64,000 nt of DNA from Candidatus Xianfuyuplasma coldseepsis (GCF_014023125.1 NZ_CP048914.1:1-64000), one strand, 5' to 3'; shown: positions 50,767 through 60,533, numbered from the stretch's first letter. Translations and numbers: made by a program. Notes: generated by a model from the letters alone, not told the origin.

Positions 50767-53700
50767 TGCTATCGCCTCCTTCTACCATCCACTGATCGAT
50801 GTTTTCAAACGTCGGAATGATAAATGGTTTCACGAGTTCACCATCTTGATAATATCCAAATTCTTCAAGTTTCCGGCGCAGCTCACGATTCATAATAACC
50901 ACTGCGTCATCAATCGCAACCCGTGGATTGGTACCATCATTGACAACAGTATTCCATGCATTGGATAATTCCCGTTCAACAAGATAATCTCCGGGAACTT
51001 TACCAGTTGTACGAACCCACTCCCATTGTTCCAATACTTGGTACTTACTATCGCTTGGCCAGGCACTGGTACGGAACGCTTCGACATTAGCCGTCATATG
51101 CAAAAACTCATCACCGAGTAACGATTGCAGTTGATAGGTGAATTCGCTTTGAACATCGCTGCTAAACCACCATTTGTAGTATTCCCACACTTTGTCAATC
51201 TTCGAACTATCGTTGAAGATGACACTACTGGTTCCATAGGTTGGATCCCATCGTTCAATACAGACCCCATCGGTGAGTGGTCCGGGACAATCATCGGGAT
51301 CATCGTATTCATATTCAATTCCTGGAATCGGCATGACTTCCCATTGTCCAGCAAGTTCTGGAGCCGCATATTTTAGCTGAATATACATGTTCCCATCGCC
51401 AATCCCAATCGGACTAATTCCATCACGGAATTTTTGGAAGAAATTTGATGTTGTAATTGGGACATTGTATACACTAAACAAATCGGTCATAAACTCAAAG
51501 GCATCGTAAGCACCAGCTTCATCCAGTACCACTTTGTCACCTGTATCGTTATAAATTACACCTTGATGTTGATAGATAAACGGTGTGGTTTCACCAAAGG
51601 TTTTAAACGCTAAATCGCCACCAAGCGGTGTATAGAAATAATAGTTATATTTTTGCATGACCGGAATCAAACTGACAACTTCTTCCCATGTTTGGGGTGG
51701 TTCAACCCCAAGAAATTCTAAGACATCAGTCCGGTAGAACAACAACTTCACATCCATGGTTTCGGGGATGGAATACACCCCATCTTCATAGATGAAGGGG
51801 ATAAAACTGTTTTTGTTAAATTCACTGGTGACATCGTAGAATCCATCGAGTGTTTTTAGATCTACAACCATGTCACGAATCGCAAATTCAAACGGGCGTG
51901 TTACACTGAGACCCATCGCCGCATCCGGTGTCGTATTGGCCGCATTTGCCAAAACGATTTTTTGTTCATCCGGCATAACGGATAGTTGTACTTTAATGCC
52001 GCTATCCTCGGTAAAATCATCATCGATCATCCGCTGCATAACCTGAATATACAGCCGTGATTGACGCACCCAGATTTCCACAGTATCGTCATCAATTTCA
52101 TCGATGTCGTTGTATTTCGGATCAAAGAAAGAATAGACAAATGAACGAACACTTTCCCACATCCGGACAAAGACACTCGCATTGGCTTTTGGTAATTCAT
52201 ATGCTTGATCATGAAGCATAATTGTATCGAGTTGTAGCGGTGCATCGACTAAGAATGGCAAATTCTTATTGATGATTCCGTAAATACTTTGGTCTCCCTC
52301 GTTAAATCGCGATTTAAAGGGAGGAATCTCATCGGGATCTTCAATAAATTCACCCAAATAGCGTTGCGCCAATTCCAAATCATTGATAATGGCCATATCA
52401 TTGTCGTCATAAATGTCGATGATTGCTTGTTTTGACAGTTCAATTTGTTCATCAATCAACTGCAAATCATCCACTAAATTCGGAATATATAGATCCAGTT
52501 TATAATCGCGATACCGGTCGGTTAATCCCCCGGTAATTTTATTAATTTCACGTGCTAAATCATCAATGATTTCTAACACGCCAACAAGGGTGTGATAGAC
52601 GTCACGGATTTCACTATTGATAACTGCCATTTCCAGCGTATGCGTTCCCGCATCCAAATAGATTTCATAGGCTTCGCCATTCTCACCTAGTGTGATGTTG
52701 TCCCAGCGTCTCGTAAATGGGAAGGCAAAACTTTCCAATTCTTTAAACGGGATTTCATCATCAATACGGATCGTTCGATAACTGGATAATTCATCGTTTT
52801 CAAATTGTTGATACTTAAAGGAAAACTGATAATACCCTGCTGTTTCAACGGTAAAGGTATAAGAAATACTATCCCCCGCTTTACGGTAAGACGTTTGATC
52901 CACCACGTTTAACACCCGGTTCTTATACGTATATGGTGTTAACGAGGGGTCACGCACAAATTTCGAACGAATATTTTGACGGCTCTCTAACTGATACCGC
53001 TCGGCATCCAAGGTAATTAGTGGTACGTCACTTGTTGCTGTGGGTTGATTATCCAGATACTCCGTATAGGGCACAGGATCTGTGTATAGATTACCAACGG
53101 TAATATCACCAAATAAGACATAGCCTTCATTGATGGTGATGTCAATTGTGTTCTCCCCTTCAGCAAGATAAATTTTTAATGGCTCCACAAAGAAATAGTT
53201 CGGATCGGATAATCCAAAATTACTCCATTCAGAGAACAACTGACTATTGGGTGTCAACTCATCTCCGTAGCGATCATAAACCGGTTCATCGTCAATTTCC
53301 CATTTAATTGGAATCTCCAAGTTTGCCATCTCATTGTACTGAAACTCGTTATTCACTTTGAATTCAATCGCTGGGCGAAGTTTGGTGTCGTCCAATAGGT
53401 AATAGTCAAAATAGAACTCATAGAGTCCTGCTTCCGATACATCGACAACGAATGTCATTGTATCATTAGGATTAAACTGGCGTACGGATGTATCATAGCC
53501 GAAACTATCTGCCGTATCAACAACCTCACCTCCGGTAACAAAATCCGGTGTGATGGTGTAGGTGCCTTGCGGCAGTTCTTCACCAATACTCATCCAGTTG
53601 TTATATACACCATAATAACTACTACTTTCATCATATGCTTCAATGTAGGTTATACTATCGGACATCAAGTCACTCAGCTTCATGTCAGATAACAAGTCAT

Positions 53701-53794
53701 CCTCTTCGGCAGCTCGAATGGTGTAACTGTCGACGAAAATACTTATTATAAAAACAAATGATAGAAGCAGTGGTAATATGAGGATTTTCTTCAT
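50759..53794 (-). CDS. Exported solute-binding protein with N-terminal CBM-like domains
   Basis: The 1011-residue protein has a signal peptide without a lipobox (cleavage likely near residue 28) and an unusual layout. Two beta-sandwich, CBM6/35-like domains lie at about 55-250 and 265-415 (for example GLYEFYFDYYLLDD and AGYYQFSFKYQQF). A helical region spans about 420-590. An extracellular solute-binding domain of the sugar type follows from about 600 to 1000 (IPETMDVKLLFYRTDVLEFLG, WEEVVSLIP, then GTSSVIFNDSSKIDKVWEYY). Ordinary binding proteins are about 420 residues. It may bind a polymer with its front part and an oligosaccharide with its back part. The lack of lipobox leaves its attachment open; the uncleaved signal could anchor it. 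The ATG follows AAGGAGTGATATT. Confidence 0.83.
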   Translation of the reverse strand: MKKILILPLLLSFVFIISIFVDSYTIRAAEEDDLLSDMKLSDLMSDSITYIEAYDESSSYYGVYNNWMSIGEELPQGTYTITPDFVTGGEVVDTADSFGYDTSVRQFNPNDTMTFVVDVSEAGLYEFYFDYYLLDDTKLRPAIEFKVNNEFQYNEMANLEIPIKWEIDDEPVYDRYGDELTPNSQLFSEWSNFGLSDPNYFFVEPLKIYLAEGENTIDITINEGYVLFGDITVGNLYTDPVPYTEYLDNQPTATSDVPLITLDAERYQLESRQNIRSKFVRDPSLTPYTYKNRVLNVVDQTSYRKAGDSISYTFTVETAGYYQFSFKYQQFENDELSSYRTIRIDDEIPFKELESFAFPFTRRWDNITLGENGEAYEIYLDAGTHTLEMAVINSEIRDVYHTLVGVLEIIDDLAREINKITGGLTDRYRDYKLDLYIPNLVDDLQLIDEQIELSKQAIIDIYDDNDMAIINDLELAQRYLGEFIEDPDEIPPFKSRFNEGDQSIYGIINKNLPFLVDAPLQLDTIMLHDQAYELPKANASVFVRMWESVRSFVYSFFDPKYNDIDEIDDDTVEIWVRQSRLYIQVMQRMIDDDFTEDSGIKVQLSVMPDEQKIVLANAANTTPDAAMGLSVTRPFEFAIRDMVVDLKTLDGFYDVTSEFNKNSFIPFIYEDGVYSIPETMDVKLLFYRTDVLEFLGVEPPQTWEEVVSLIPVMQKYNYYFYTPLGGDLAFKTFGETTPFIYQHQGVIYNDTGDKVVLDEAGAYDAFEFMTDLFSVYNVPITTSNFFQKFRDGISPIGIGDGNMYIQLKYAAPELAGQWEVMPIPGIEYEYDDPDDCPGPLTDGVCIERWDPTYGTSSVIFNDSSKIDKVWEYYKWWFSSDVQSEFTYQLQSLLGDEFLHMTANVEAFRTSAWPSDSKYQVLEQWEWVRTTGKVPGDYLVERELSNAWNTVVNDGTNPRVAIDDAVVIMNRELRRKLEEFGYYQDGELVKPFIIPTFENIDQWMVEGGDSNE

Positions 53795-53828
53795 AATATC
53801 ACTCCTTAATAAGAATAAACCAACAACC

Positions 53829-53846
53829 CTTCAACTAGTGTTGAAG
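53829..53846 (-). other. Intercistronic hairpin between the two solute-binding protein genes
   Basis: CTTCAAC-4 nt-GTTGAAG is a perfect 7-bp stem in the 91-bp gap, the largest gap in the operon. No T run follows on the minus strand, so it is not a typical terminator. A hairpin here may stabilise the upstream transcript and raise the level of the binding protein over the permeases, as known for malE-malF in E. coli. That role is inferred. Confidence 0.5.
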
Positions 53847-53885
53847 AGTCATTGGTCGTTTACATGCTGCGCTTAAACTAGTCGT

Positions 53886-55811
53886 TTACTTAGAATATTG
53901 TTGTAAGAATTTATCAACATCTTCGTTCAATGTTGCTTCAATTTCTGGTGCAATGTTTTCCCAACTTAAACTTAAATCGCGCATATCATCTTTAATATCC
54001 CATGGTTCAAAATCGTTGGCGACACTAGCAAATGCCGGAATTTGTCGTGGATATGGATTGGCGTTTGACATTTGAAATTGGAATTCAGGTAAGTTGAACG
54101 CCTCAAATTCATAACGATCTAATCCACCACTGTTTTCTCCAAAGCCAGCAACGAGGGGATGGATTGCCATAACATTCGGATTCGATGTAATTGGCCATCC
54201 TTGGATGAAGTCCATCAAATAACGGTCACCAGTAATGAATGGTGATACAAATGCTCCAAGTTCAGGATCATCTAGTAATGCGAGTTCATGTGCGTCACGT
54301 GCTTCTTCATTGATTTCATCAATTAAGCCCCAGCGTGACTCCAATCCTTCTTCACCATAGGTTAACCACTTGACAAGCTCATATGCTGCTTGTGCGCGTA
54401 CCCAATCTTCATCAGCTTCTAGTTTTTTCGATAAACTGTAATAATCATGATAGGTATAGGTTGCTGTTGTTCCACCTTCAGGTGCAACTGGATAAGGATA
54501 AATATCAATTTCTTGGCCTTTGGTAACCATCGAGTTTACTTCGGCATTGAATGCCCATAAGTAAATCGTATTGATTCCGCGGCGACCATCGGTCCACGAG
54601 TTGGTAATGTCTTCACAACCTTGAAGTCCATCAAGAATCGCTTGTCCACCAGGCATAACGGTTAAGTCGTACCAGTGAAGTCCAGCTTTGGCTTCTGCAG
54701 CTACTTCTTGTAACCAATTACCATAATTGGTGGCGCCGGCAAAATCAAAATACCCAGTATCAATATTGTATCCACGATATCCATTTGGTACACTGTCAAA
54801 GTAGTTAGCTCCAAAGTAACTGAAGTCGATGACTCCAGGGAATACGCATTGTCCAAACTCGTTAATCGCAGCAATGCGGTCACGAAGTTCTTCGTACTCT
54901 TCGTAGGTCCAGTCATATCCAGGCAGGTTGTCATTATCAGGGTCAGTGGGATTATAAATACCCAATTCTTCTAATAACGTCAAGTTGATGGCAGTGATTG
55001 GTCCAACCCCTTGCCATGGAATACCCCAAATTTCACTGTTGTCGTACGTTCTCATACCAGTGAGCGCATTTGGTGTAATGTATTGAGCTTCCTCATCGGT
55101 CTCAATGTACATTGATAAATCAAGAGTCATCCCTTTGTCGAAGGTTTCGGCACCTTTGGGATTGAAGAAAATCTCAGGTAGTTCACCTGACTGCGATGCG
55201 GCGATTTGAATTTCTAATAAACCGTCATCGCCATCTTCCCAACCACTGGTAAAGGTTGGATTACGCGTAACAGAGATGTTTGGATATTTTTCCATGAATT
55301 TTTGTACATTCATCCAAACTGCATTGGTTGCATCATCTGCTCCATAATAGCTGAATCCCATATCAAGTTCAATGGTATCTTCTTGCCAGTCTGGAACATC
55401 ATTGTTGTTGTCATCGACATTATATTTCCCTAATGCTTCGTACATTTCAGCCGCTTTTTCAGCATCGGATTTACAGATTTCTTGATCGGGATTTTCCTCA
55501 CAAGTTTCCGCACGAACACTCAATTTAATTGGGAGTGAGATCGTGAATCCGTCCGCATCTTTCGCACGTAATGAAACATCGTACTCATCGATAACGTTGA
55601 TGTCATAAAATCCGATGATGGTGATTGTTAATTCATTACCATCTTTATCGGTTGCGGTGATTGCCCCTAAATCGACTTGTTCACCGACTTTAACTTCCAA
55701 GGTTTGACCCTCGGATATTCCACTAATCGTTGGCGGCGTGGTGTCCGTCGAACATCCGAAAAGGATGAACGACAGAACCATTGCAACGCTAACTAATGCT
55801 AATTTTTTCAT
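53886..55811 (-). CDS. Sugar-binding lipoprotein (MalE-like) with Ig-like domain
   Basis: The 641-residue protein has a lipoprotein signal (LFGC, Cys20), an Ig-like domain of the DUF5011 type (about 25-105), a Cys-pair linker (CEENPDQEIC), a short Asp/Asn-rich TSP3-like stretch (VDDNNNDVPDWQED) that could bind calcium, and a family 1 solute-binding domain (about 150-635; PEIFFNPKGAETFD, IWGIPWQGVGPITAIN). It should capture oligosaccharides for one of the two downstream permease pairs. It follows the multi-CBM protein gene by 15 bp. The ATG is preceded by AGGAGGACAAACT. Confidence 0.9.
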   Translation of the reverse strand: MKKLALVSVAMVLSFILFGCSTDTTPPTISGISEGQTLEVKVGEQVDLGAITATDKDGNELTITIIGFYDINVIDEYDVSLRAKDADGFTISLPIKLSVRAETCEENPDQEICKSDAEKAAEMYEALGKYNVDDNNNDVPDWQEDTIELDMGFSYYGADDATNAVWMNVQKFMEKYPNISVTRNPTFTSGWEDGDDGLLEIQIAASQSGELPEIFFNPKGAETFDKGMTLDLSMYIETDEEAQYITPNALTGMRTYDNSEIWGIPWQGVGPITAINLTLLEELGIYNPTDPDNDNLPGYDWTYEEYEELRDRIAAINEFGQCVFPGVIDFSYFGANYFDSVPNGYRGYNIDTGYFDFAGATNYGNWLQEVAAEAKAGLHWYDLTVMPGGQAILDGLQGCEDITNSWTDGRRGINTIYLWAFNAEVNSMVTKGQEIDIYPYPVAPEGGTTATYTYHDYYSLSKKLEADEDWVRAQAAYELVKWLTYGEEGLESRWGLIDEINEEARDAHELALLDDPELGAFVSPFITGDRYLMDFIQGWPITSNPNVMAIHPLVAGFGENSGGLDRYEFEAFNLPEFQFQMSNANPYPRQIPAFASVANDFEPWDIKDDMRDLSLSWENIAPEIEATLNEDVDKFLQQYSK

Positions 55812-55826
55812 AGTTTGTCCTCCTAT

Positions 55827-58800
55827 TTATTTCTTGCGGACAAAGAATAATACGGCTCCACCTAATACTGCGGTAATCATAATCAATGAGCTACCTAATG
55901 AGAAGCTTGAGAAGCATCCTGTTTCAGGTGCAGCTTCAATGGTTACTTCTAGTGTATGAGTCGCTGTATTACCAGCTTCATCAACAGCAGAGAATAATAC
56001 GAAGAATGTTCCTTCAGTATCCATATCTACTTGGTCGGTGTTAACACTTAGTGTTCCACCTTCAACCGTTACATAATCTTCCCATGTAGGTTCTGCATCA
56101 CCAGCGGTAAATGTGACTTCGGTATCACCAGTAATAACAGGATCCCAAATATCGATTACGTCAATAACGATTTCAAAGGTACCTTTGTTACCCCATGAAT
56201 CGGTTGCGCTAATGACAACGGTTTGTTCACCAGGTGTAGTGGCATCAAGATTGGTATCAATCGTGTATTCTAATACACCGTCACGGTTATCGATGAATCG
56301 TAAGACAGTGTAATAATCCATTATGTCAAATGCATCACCACTAGGATCATAAGTGAAGGTTACACCAACAACTTCTTTTTGATCAATTGCAGGAGCTTGA
56401 TTGTCAATTAATAATGGAATGCTTACTTCAAATCCGCTTCCATCCATAAAGACTAATTCATATTCTCCATCTTTGGTAAATGCGTCTGCAGTAGCAACAC
56501 TGATAAAGTGCATATAATCAACATCCGCAGCACTTTGTCCTTCAACAACCAATACATGATCGCCGTTTGCGAAGTTGAATAAGATGTTACCAGGTGTGAT
56601 TTCAGGGTCAGATGAACCATCCCATGTGAATCCATCACCAGCGGTATCAAACTTCACTTTAAACTCTCCAGAAGGAGCTGCAAGTGCATGTTCACCAAGA
56701 CCATCAAAGGTATTTTGTTCTGCTACGACCCATTCACTTGGATCAAATACAGGGTTACCAGAGGCTACGTTTGATGCACGATATAGTGTATGTTCACCAG
56801 TTGATCCGTCACCTACAGGCCAGTTTGATCCTGGATCTTCACCAACGAGTCCAATAATATCAATGACAACACCGTCTTTTTTCAAGACAACTGCATCGTC
56901 ACCATTGAAGTAGGTAATGGTTGAATCAATATCACCAACATCAAGAATTGCTTGGTCAGCGCCAGAGTTATAGATTACAAATGTTCCGCCAGCAGGAATC
57001 ACTTGTCCTGTAAGGTCTAAACTGTTTGTAACTTCTGTACTACCATTATTATAAGCTTCAACGGTATAGCCAGTTAAATCAATTTCTGCATCCGTTGGGT
57101 TGAATAACTCAACAGCTTTGTTGCTGCTTGATCCTTCGATATATTCACTAATGAATACTTCATCACCAGCAATATCTGGGACACAAACTTCAAATACAAC
57201 ATTTCCTTTAGAATCCAATCCTGTAGGAGCTAATGATCCACCGACATCCCATCCATTGATGGTTCCAACAATACCAAACTTCGTTAAGTCGGTTGTATCG
57301 TATGTACGAGTATCTACATGGACAGTAAGCAATAAATTACCAGCATCACATGTTACAGTTGATGTATAATCACCAACCATTGCAGCGGTCATGTATGTAT
57401 CCATTAAGATCTCAGTTCCATCCGTCATTTGAAGCATTAAGCCTTCCATTGGAAGAACTGCATTTTCAAAGACTACTTGGATGTTTTCTTGATCGATTGC
57501 GAATGTTCCAGTACCTTCAACGAAGTTTCCTTCAACGAAGTTATTGTCGAGGATAACTGGTACATTTTCAAACATAATTTCGCTTATAGCTGTCGAACTT
57601 GACAACGTAGCTTCTAAAATTTCAAATTGTCCTGATACATTATCGGTTCCAGGAGCACCAAAGATTAATAACCATGTAAAGGCATCTTCAGTCCATGTAT
57701 GAGTAACTGGTTCATCACCAAATGTAACCCATTCTTCAATTGCACTGTTATCATTTGGTTTAATGATTACTTGTTCACCACTAGGTCCATCAACGGTAAC
57801 CGTTAAGGTATCCATACCAGCAACCGTGTCAGCGTCAAAGTTTACTTTAATGAAAGCCCAACCTTGACCAATTCCTTTTGTAAAATCAACAGTGGTGATA
57901 TCGGTATATGTAAAGTCGTATACATTACCATCATTGTCTACCCACATTTGATTGATATCATATGGAGGAATATCTTCATAATAAACGGTATATGCACCAT
58001 CAAACATAAAGGCTTCATCCGCAAACATTAAGGTTACAGAGCTTGCTACATATTCACTTATGTCTGCACCTAAATCAGTAAATGTCATTGCCATTTCAGC
58101 ATCAATGGTCGCAAGTTGAACTAATGTTGCATCTCCACCTAGATCGAATGCGATATTGTCATTTCCAGAAATTTTGTCATCCCAGTCAAATCCAGATTCA
58201 TCTACTTCTGTAGTTGCAGGATCATCTACTTCATCATCGTATACTATGGCGTATTCACCAGTTTTTGAATTTAATTCTACATCAAAGATATAATGTCCAA
58301 AGGCATCCATTTTATTTGCTAAGATTGGATTTTCAACATCCCATCCATTAACCGTACCAACAAGACCTAATTTAGTTGGATCAAGATCGCCTTCAATATC
58401 AACGTATACACTTAAGCGATAAATAGATGTAGCAGTTAAGGTAGGAGTATAGGCATTTAGATGTGTTACAGGAGCATCAATCAAGTGTGCAATTTCTCCA
58501 CCTGTAGTTCCATCTCCAAAGTCTAATGCAACATTTGCACGAACTAATTCAGGATCTACAGTTGAATCCCAAATCCATCCATCTCCATCTGGATCATACA
58601 ATACTTTGTATTCAAACGATGTACCTGTTGCACATACTTCAAATACAACTTCTCCACCATCAGTAACTCCGGTAGACATAATCGGTGTTGCAGGTGTCCA
58701 TGGAGTAGCTTCTTGGATAGAACCAACTAATCCAATTTTTGCAGGATCAAGTTCTGTATCTAAGAATAATGTGAATAAGTTTTCTTCAGCAGCGCAGGTT

Positions 58801-60284
58801 ACGCCTGATGTATATGTGAAGTTTGCAATATCTACATCTTGAGGAGCTAACTCAGAAACAGTAGCTGTATCAGTAGCATCATCAATTACAACTTCAATCG
58901 TTCCACCAGCACTTAAATCAACAACGACATTGTCGTTTCCACTAACACTTGTGTCTCCCCAGTCAAATCCGACATCTTCTACTACCCAATCGGTAGCAGG
59001 ATCATCGGTTTGTACGTCATCGGTTAAGATTTTGAATTCGGCAACAGCATCAAAACTAGTAAATTCAAATACTGCATAACCATTGACATCACCAAAAGAT
59101 AAGATGGCATTTTCAGGAGCCCATCCTTGCATACTTCCAACAAGTCCTAAGTTCGTGTGATCCACTTCGGTATCCAAATAGACAACCACTAGGGTTTCTG
59201 TTTGTACAACAACACCACTTTCATATGCCCCAATTGCCATACCTGGATAGTCAATTCCAGTAACAGGAATATCATTACCATCGGCATCGGTAACACGGAA
59301 ACGATCTGCTAATAATTCATCGTATGGTTTTGCCATTAACATGGACACTTCCATTTCGTTTGGAGCAACAATTTGTGTACCTTCAACTAAGCGGTTTCCA
59401 GAGTTGATTTCAAATTGTGTTGCCACATTTCCGATGAATGTTGCATAATCTGGTGCAAAATCACATGCACCATGTTCATAATACACAACTTGTGCTTTCC
59501 CATCGGCAGCTAGTAAATCATTGGTGCTAAAGTACATATTGTCGGCACATGATTTTTCATCACCTTTATGAGCGATAAATCCAGCATCACCAACAGCTGA
59601 CACACCAACTTCTAGCATTCCTAAACGTGCGGGAATCCATCCAACAGAACTTTCAAGTTCCATTTCGATTTCGTATTGCAATGGATTTTCTCCCCAGTCA
59701 ACGTCTGGTTGGTCATTGTTCCATGTATGCATTCCCCAACCGTCATAAACCATATCATCAGCGGCTACTTCTGGGTTTGCATATACATTGAAGAACATAC
59801 CATTTACAGGAGTTCCTTCAACAACATAAAAATCTTTTGCACCTTCTACATAATATGCATGTAGTTCTGTTTCAGAACCATCTTTTAATGCAGTAACATC
59901 AAGGAACACTTTCCCCTCGATACTGTCTGGTGCTAAATAGTTCATGTTTGCTGCTAATCCACCTTCAAGAGTGTTGTCATCATTGTTGACATTTCTTGTC
60001 GGCTTGAACTCTACTAAGTCCGCAACAGCATTGATTTCAGCAGCAGTATAATTTTTGACAATTACTGCTCCAAAATCATCAACAGAAGATTGTACATCGT
60101 TCCAATCATTCCACGTTACACCATCCCAAATACCGGTACCAGTATTGGTATAGTCACCATCAAATTGGTGGACGTGTAATGTAATTGTCACAGCTTCGGT
60201 TGCTTCTGCTTGTAAAACGTCAGTAGTTGCAACAACAAACAGTGACAGGACGAAAATAAGCATAACACTTAAAATCTTTTTCAT
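55827..60284 (-). CDS. Multi-domain starch-binding surface protein (PUD, 4 CBM-like, LTD, Ig, C-terminal anchor)
   Basis: The 1485-residue protein has a signal peptide, a pullulanase-associated (CBM41-like) domain (about 30-150) and four related starch-binding-type modules starting near 365, 502, 620 and 983. Each has a GLVGS or GLVGT motif, most with NGW or QGW, like the modules of SusE/F and CBM20/48. Another beta-rich region lies at about 735-975. A lamin-tail domain (about 1035-1195, ISEYIEGSSSNKAVELFNP) interrupts the fourth module. Two Ig-like domains (about 1290-1455) follow, then a C-terminal GCFS, a membrane helix and RKK. No catalytic domain is seen, so it is likely a surface glucan-binding scaffold. 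It is the first gene of the transport operon, with a strong promoter and a cre-like site. Confidence 0.87.
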   Translation of the reverse strand: MKKILSVMLIFVLSLFVVATTDVLQAEATEAVTITLHVHQFDGDYTNTGTGIWDGVTWNDWNDVQSSVDDFGAVIVKNYTAAEINAVADLVEFKPTRNVNNDDNTLEGGLAANMNYLAPDSIEGKVFLDVTALKDGSETELHAYYVEGAKDFYVVEGTPVNGMFFNVYANPEVAADDMVYDGWGMHTWNNDQPDVDWGENPLQYEIEMELESSVGWIPARLGMLEVGVSAVGDAGFIAHKGDEKSCADNMYFSTNDLLAADGKAQVVYYEHGACDFAPDYATFIGNVATQFEINSGNRLVEGTQIVAPNEMEVSMLMAKPYDELLADRFRVTDADGNDIPVTGIDYPGMAIGAYESGVVVQTETLVVVYLDTEVDHTNLGLVGSMQGWAPENAILSFGDVNGYAVFEFTSFDAVAEFKILTDDVQTDDPATDWVVEDVGFDWGDTSVSGNDNVVVDLSAGGTIEVVIDDATDTATVSELAPQDVDIANFTYTSGVTCAAEENLFTLFLDTELDPAKIGLVGSIQEATPWTPATPIMSTGVTDGGEVVFEVCATGTSFEYKVLYDPDGDGWIWDSTVDPELVRANVALDFGDGTTGGEIAHLIDAPVTHLNAYTPTLTATSIYRLSVYVDIEGDLDPTKLGLVGTVNGWDVENPILANKMDAFGHYIFDVELNSKTGEYAIVYDDEVDDPATTEVDESGFDWDDKISGNDNIAFDLGGDATLVQLATIDAEMAMTFTDLGADISEYVASSVTLMFADEAFMFDGAYTVYYEDIPPYDINQMWVDNDGNVYDFTYTDITTVDFTKGIGQGWAFIKVNFDADTVAGMDTLTVTVDGPSGEQVIIKPNDNSAIEEWVTFGDEPVTHTWTEDAFTWLLIFGAPGTDNVSGQFEILEATLSSSTAISEIMFENVPVILDNNFVEGNFVEGTGTFAIDQENIQVVFENAVLPMEGLMLQMTDGTEILMDTYMTAAMVGDYTSTVTCDAGNLLLTVHVDTRTYDTTDLTKFGIVGTINGWDVGGSLAPTGLDSKGNVVFEVCVPDIAGDEVFISEYIEGSSSNKAVELFNPTDAEIDLTGYTVEAYNNGSTEVTNSLDLTGQVIPAGGTFVIYNSGADQAILDVGDIDSTITYFNGDDAVVLKKDGVVIDIIGLVGEDPGSNWPVGDGSTGEHTLYRASNVASGNPVFDPSEWVVAEQNTFDGLGEHALAAPSGEFKVKFDTAGDGFTWDGSSDPEITPGNILFNFANGDHVLVVEGQSAADVDYMHFISVATADAFTKDGEYELVFMDGSGFEVSIPLLIDNQAPAIDQKEVVGVTFTYDPSGDAFDIMDYYTVLRFIDNRDGVLEYTIDTNLDATTPGEQTVVISATDSWGNKGTFEIVIDVIDIWDPVITGDTEVTFTAGDAEPTWEDYVTVEGGTLSVNTDQVDMDTEGTFFVLFSAVDEAGNTATHTLEVTIEAAPETGCFSSFSLGSSLIMITAVLGGAVLFFVRKK

Positions 60285-60311
60285 TCTTTCTTCTCTCCAT
60301 TCTTAGAATAT

Positions 60312-60325
60312 TTAAAACGCTTACA
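60312..60325. promoter_or_regulatory. cre-like site just downstream of the starch operon promoter
   Basis: On the minus strand TGTAAGCGTTTTAA matches the cre consensus at 13 of 14 positions. It lies about 16-29 bp downstream of the -10 box, a typical roadblock position for CcpA or a LacI-type maltose regulator. Confidence 0.55.
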
Positions 60326-60340
60326 TTTTTTACTATGTTT

Positions 60341-60369
60341 ATTGTACTATTTTTGGAATTATTAGTCAA
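60341..60369 (-). promoter_or_regulatory. Strong promoter of the starch-binding/transport operon
   Basis: On the minus strand TTGACT (60369-60364), a 17-bp spacer and TACAAT (60346-60341) lie about 57 bp upstream of the start codon. It is the best promoter match in the region. Confidence 0.75.
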
Positions 60370-60497
60370 CGTATAGATACAAATGTGATAGCGGTTCCAC
60401 ATTGTAAAATAGGCCATTTCGAACGCTTTAGCTAATCAAAGTACAACCATTTATAATTAAAAAATACCACCGTGTGGCCATCCCCTTTGGTTTTGTA

Positions 60498-60511
60498 TGT
60501 AAGTGGTTACA
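60498..60511. promoter_or_regulatory. Second cre/LacI-type operator upstream of the starch operon
   Basis: TGTAAGTGGTTACA matches the cre consensus at 13 of 14 positions and is a near-perfect palindrome. It lies about 130 bp upstream of the -35 box and 186 bp from the first cre-like site, so a looping or two-site arrangement is possible. Confidence 0.45.
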
Positions 60512-60533
60512 TTTATTTATAAATATAAATAAA

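Noticed and set aside
42013-60284. Search for an ABC ATPase gene in the transport operon
   Set aside because: No Walker A/ABC signature pair is present in any gene here; the ATPase must be elsewhere.
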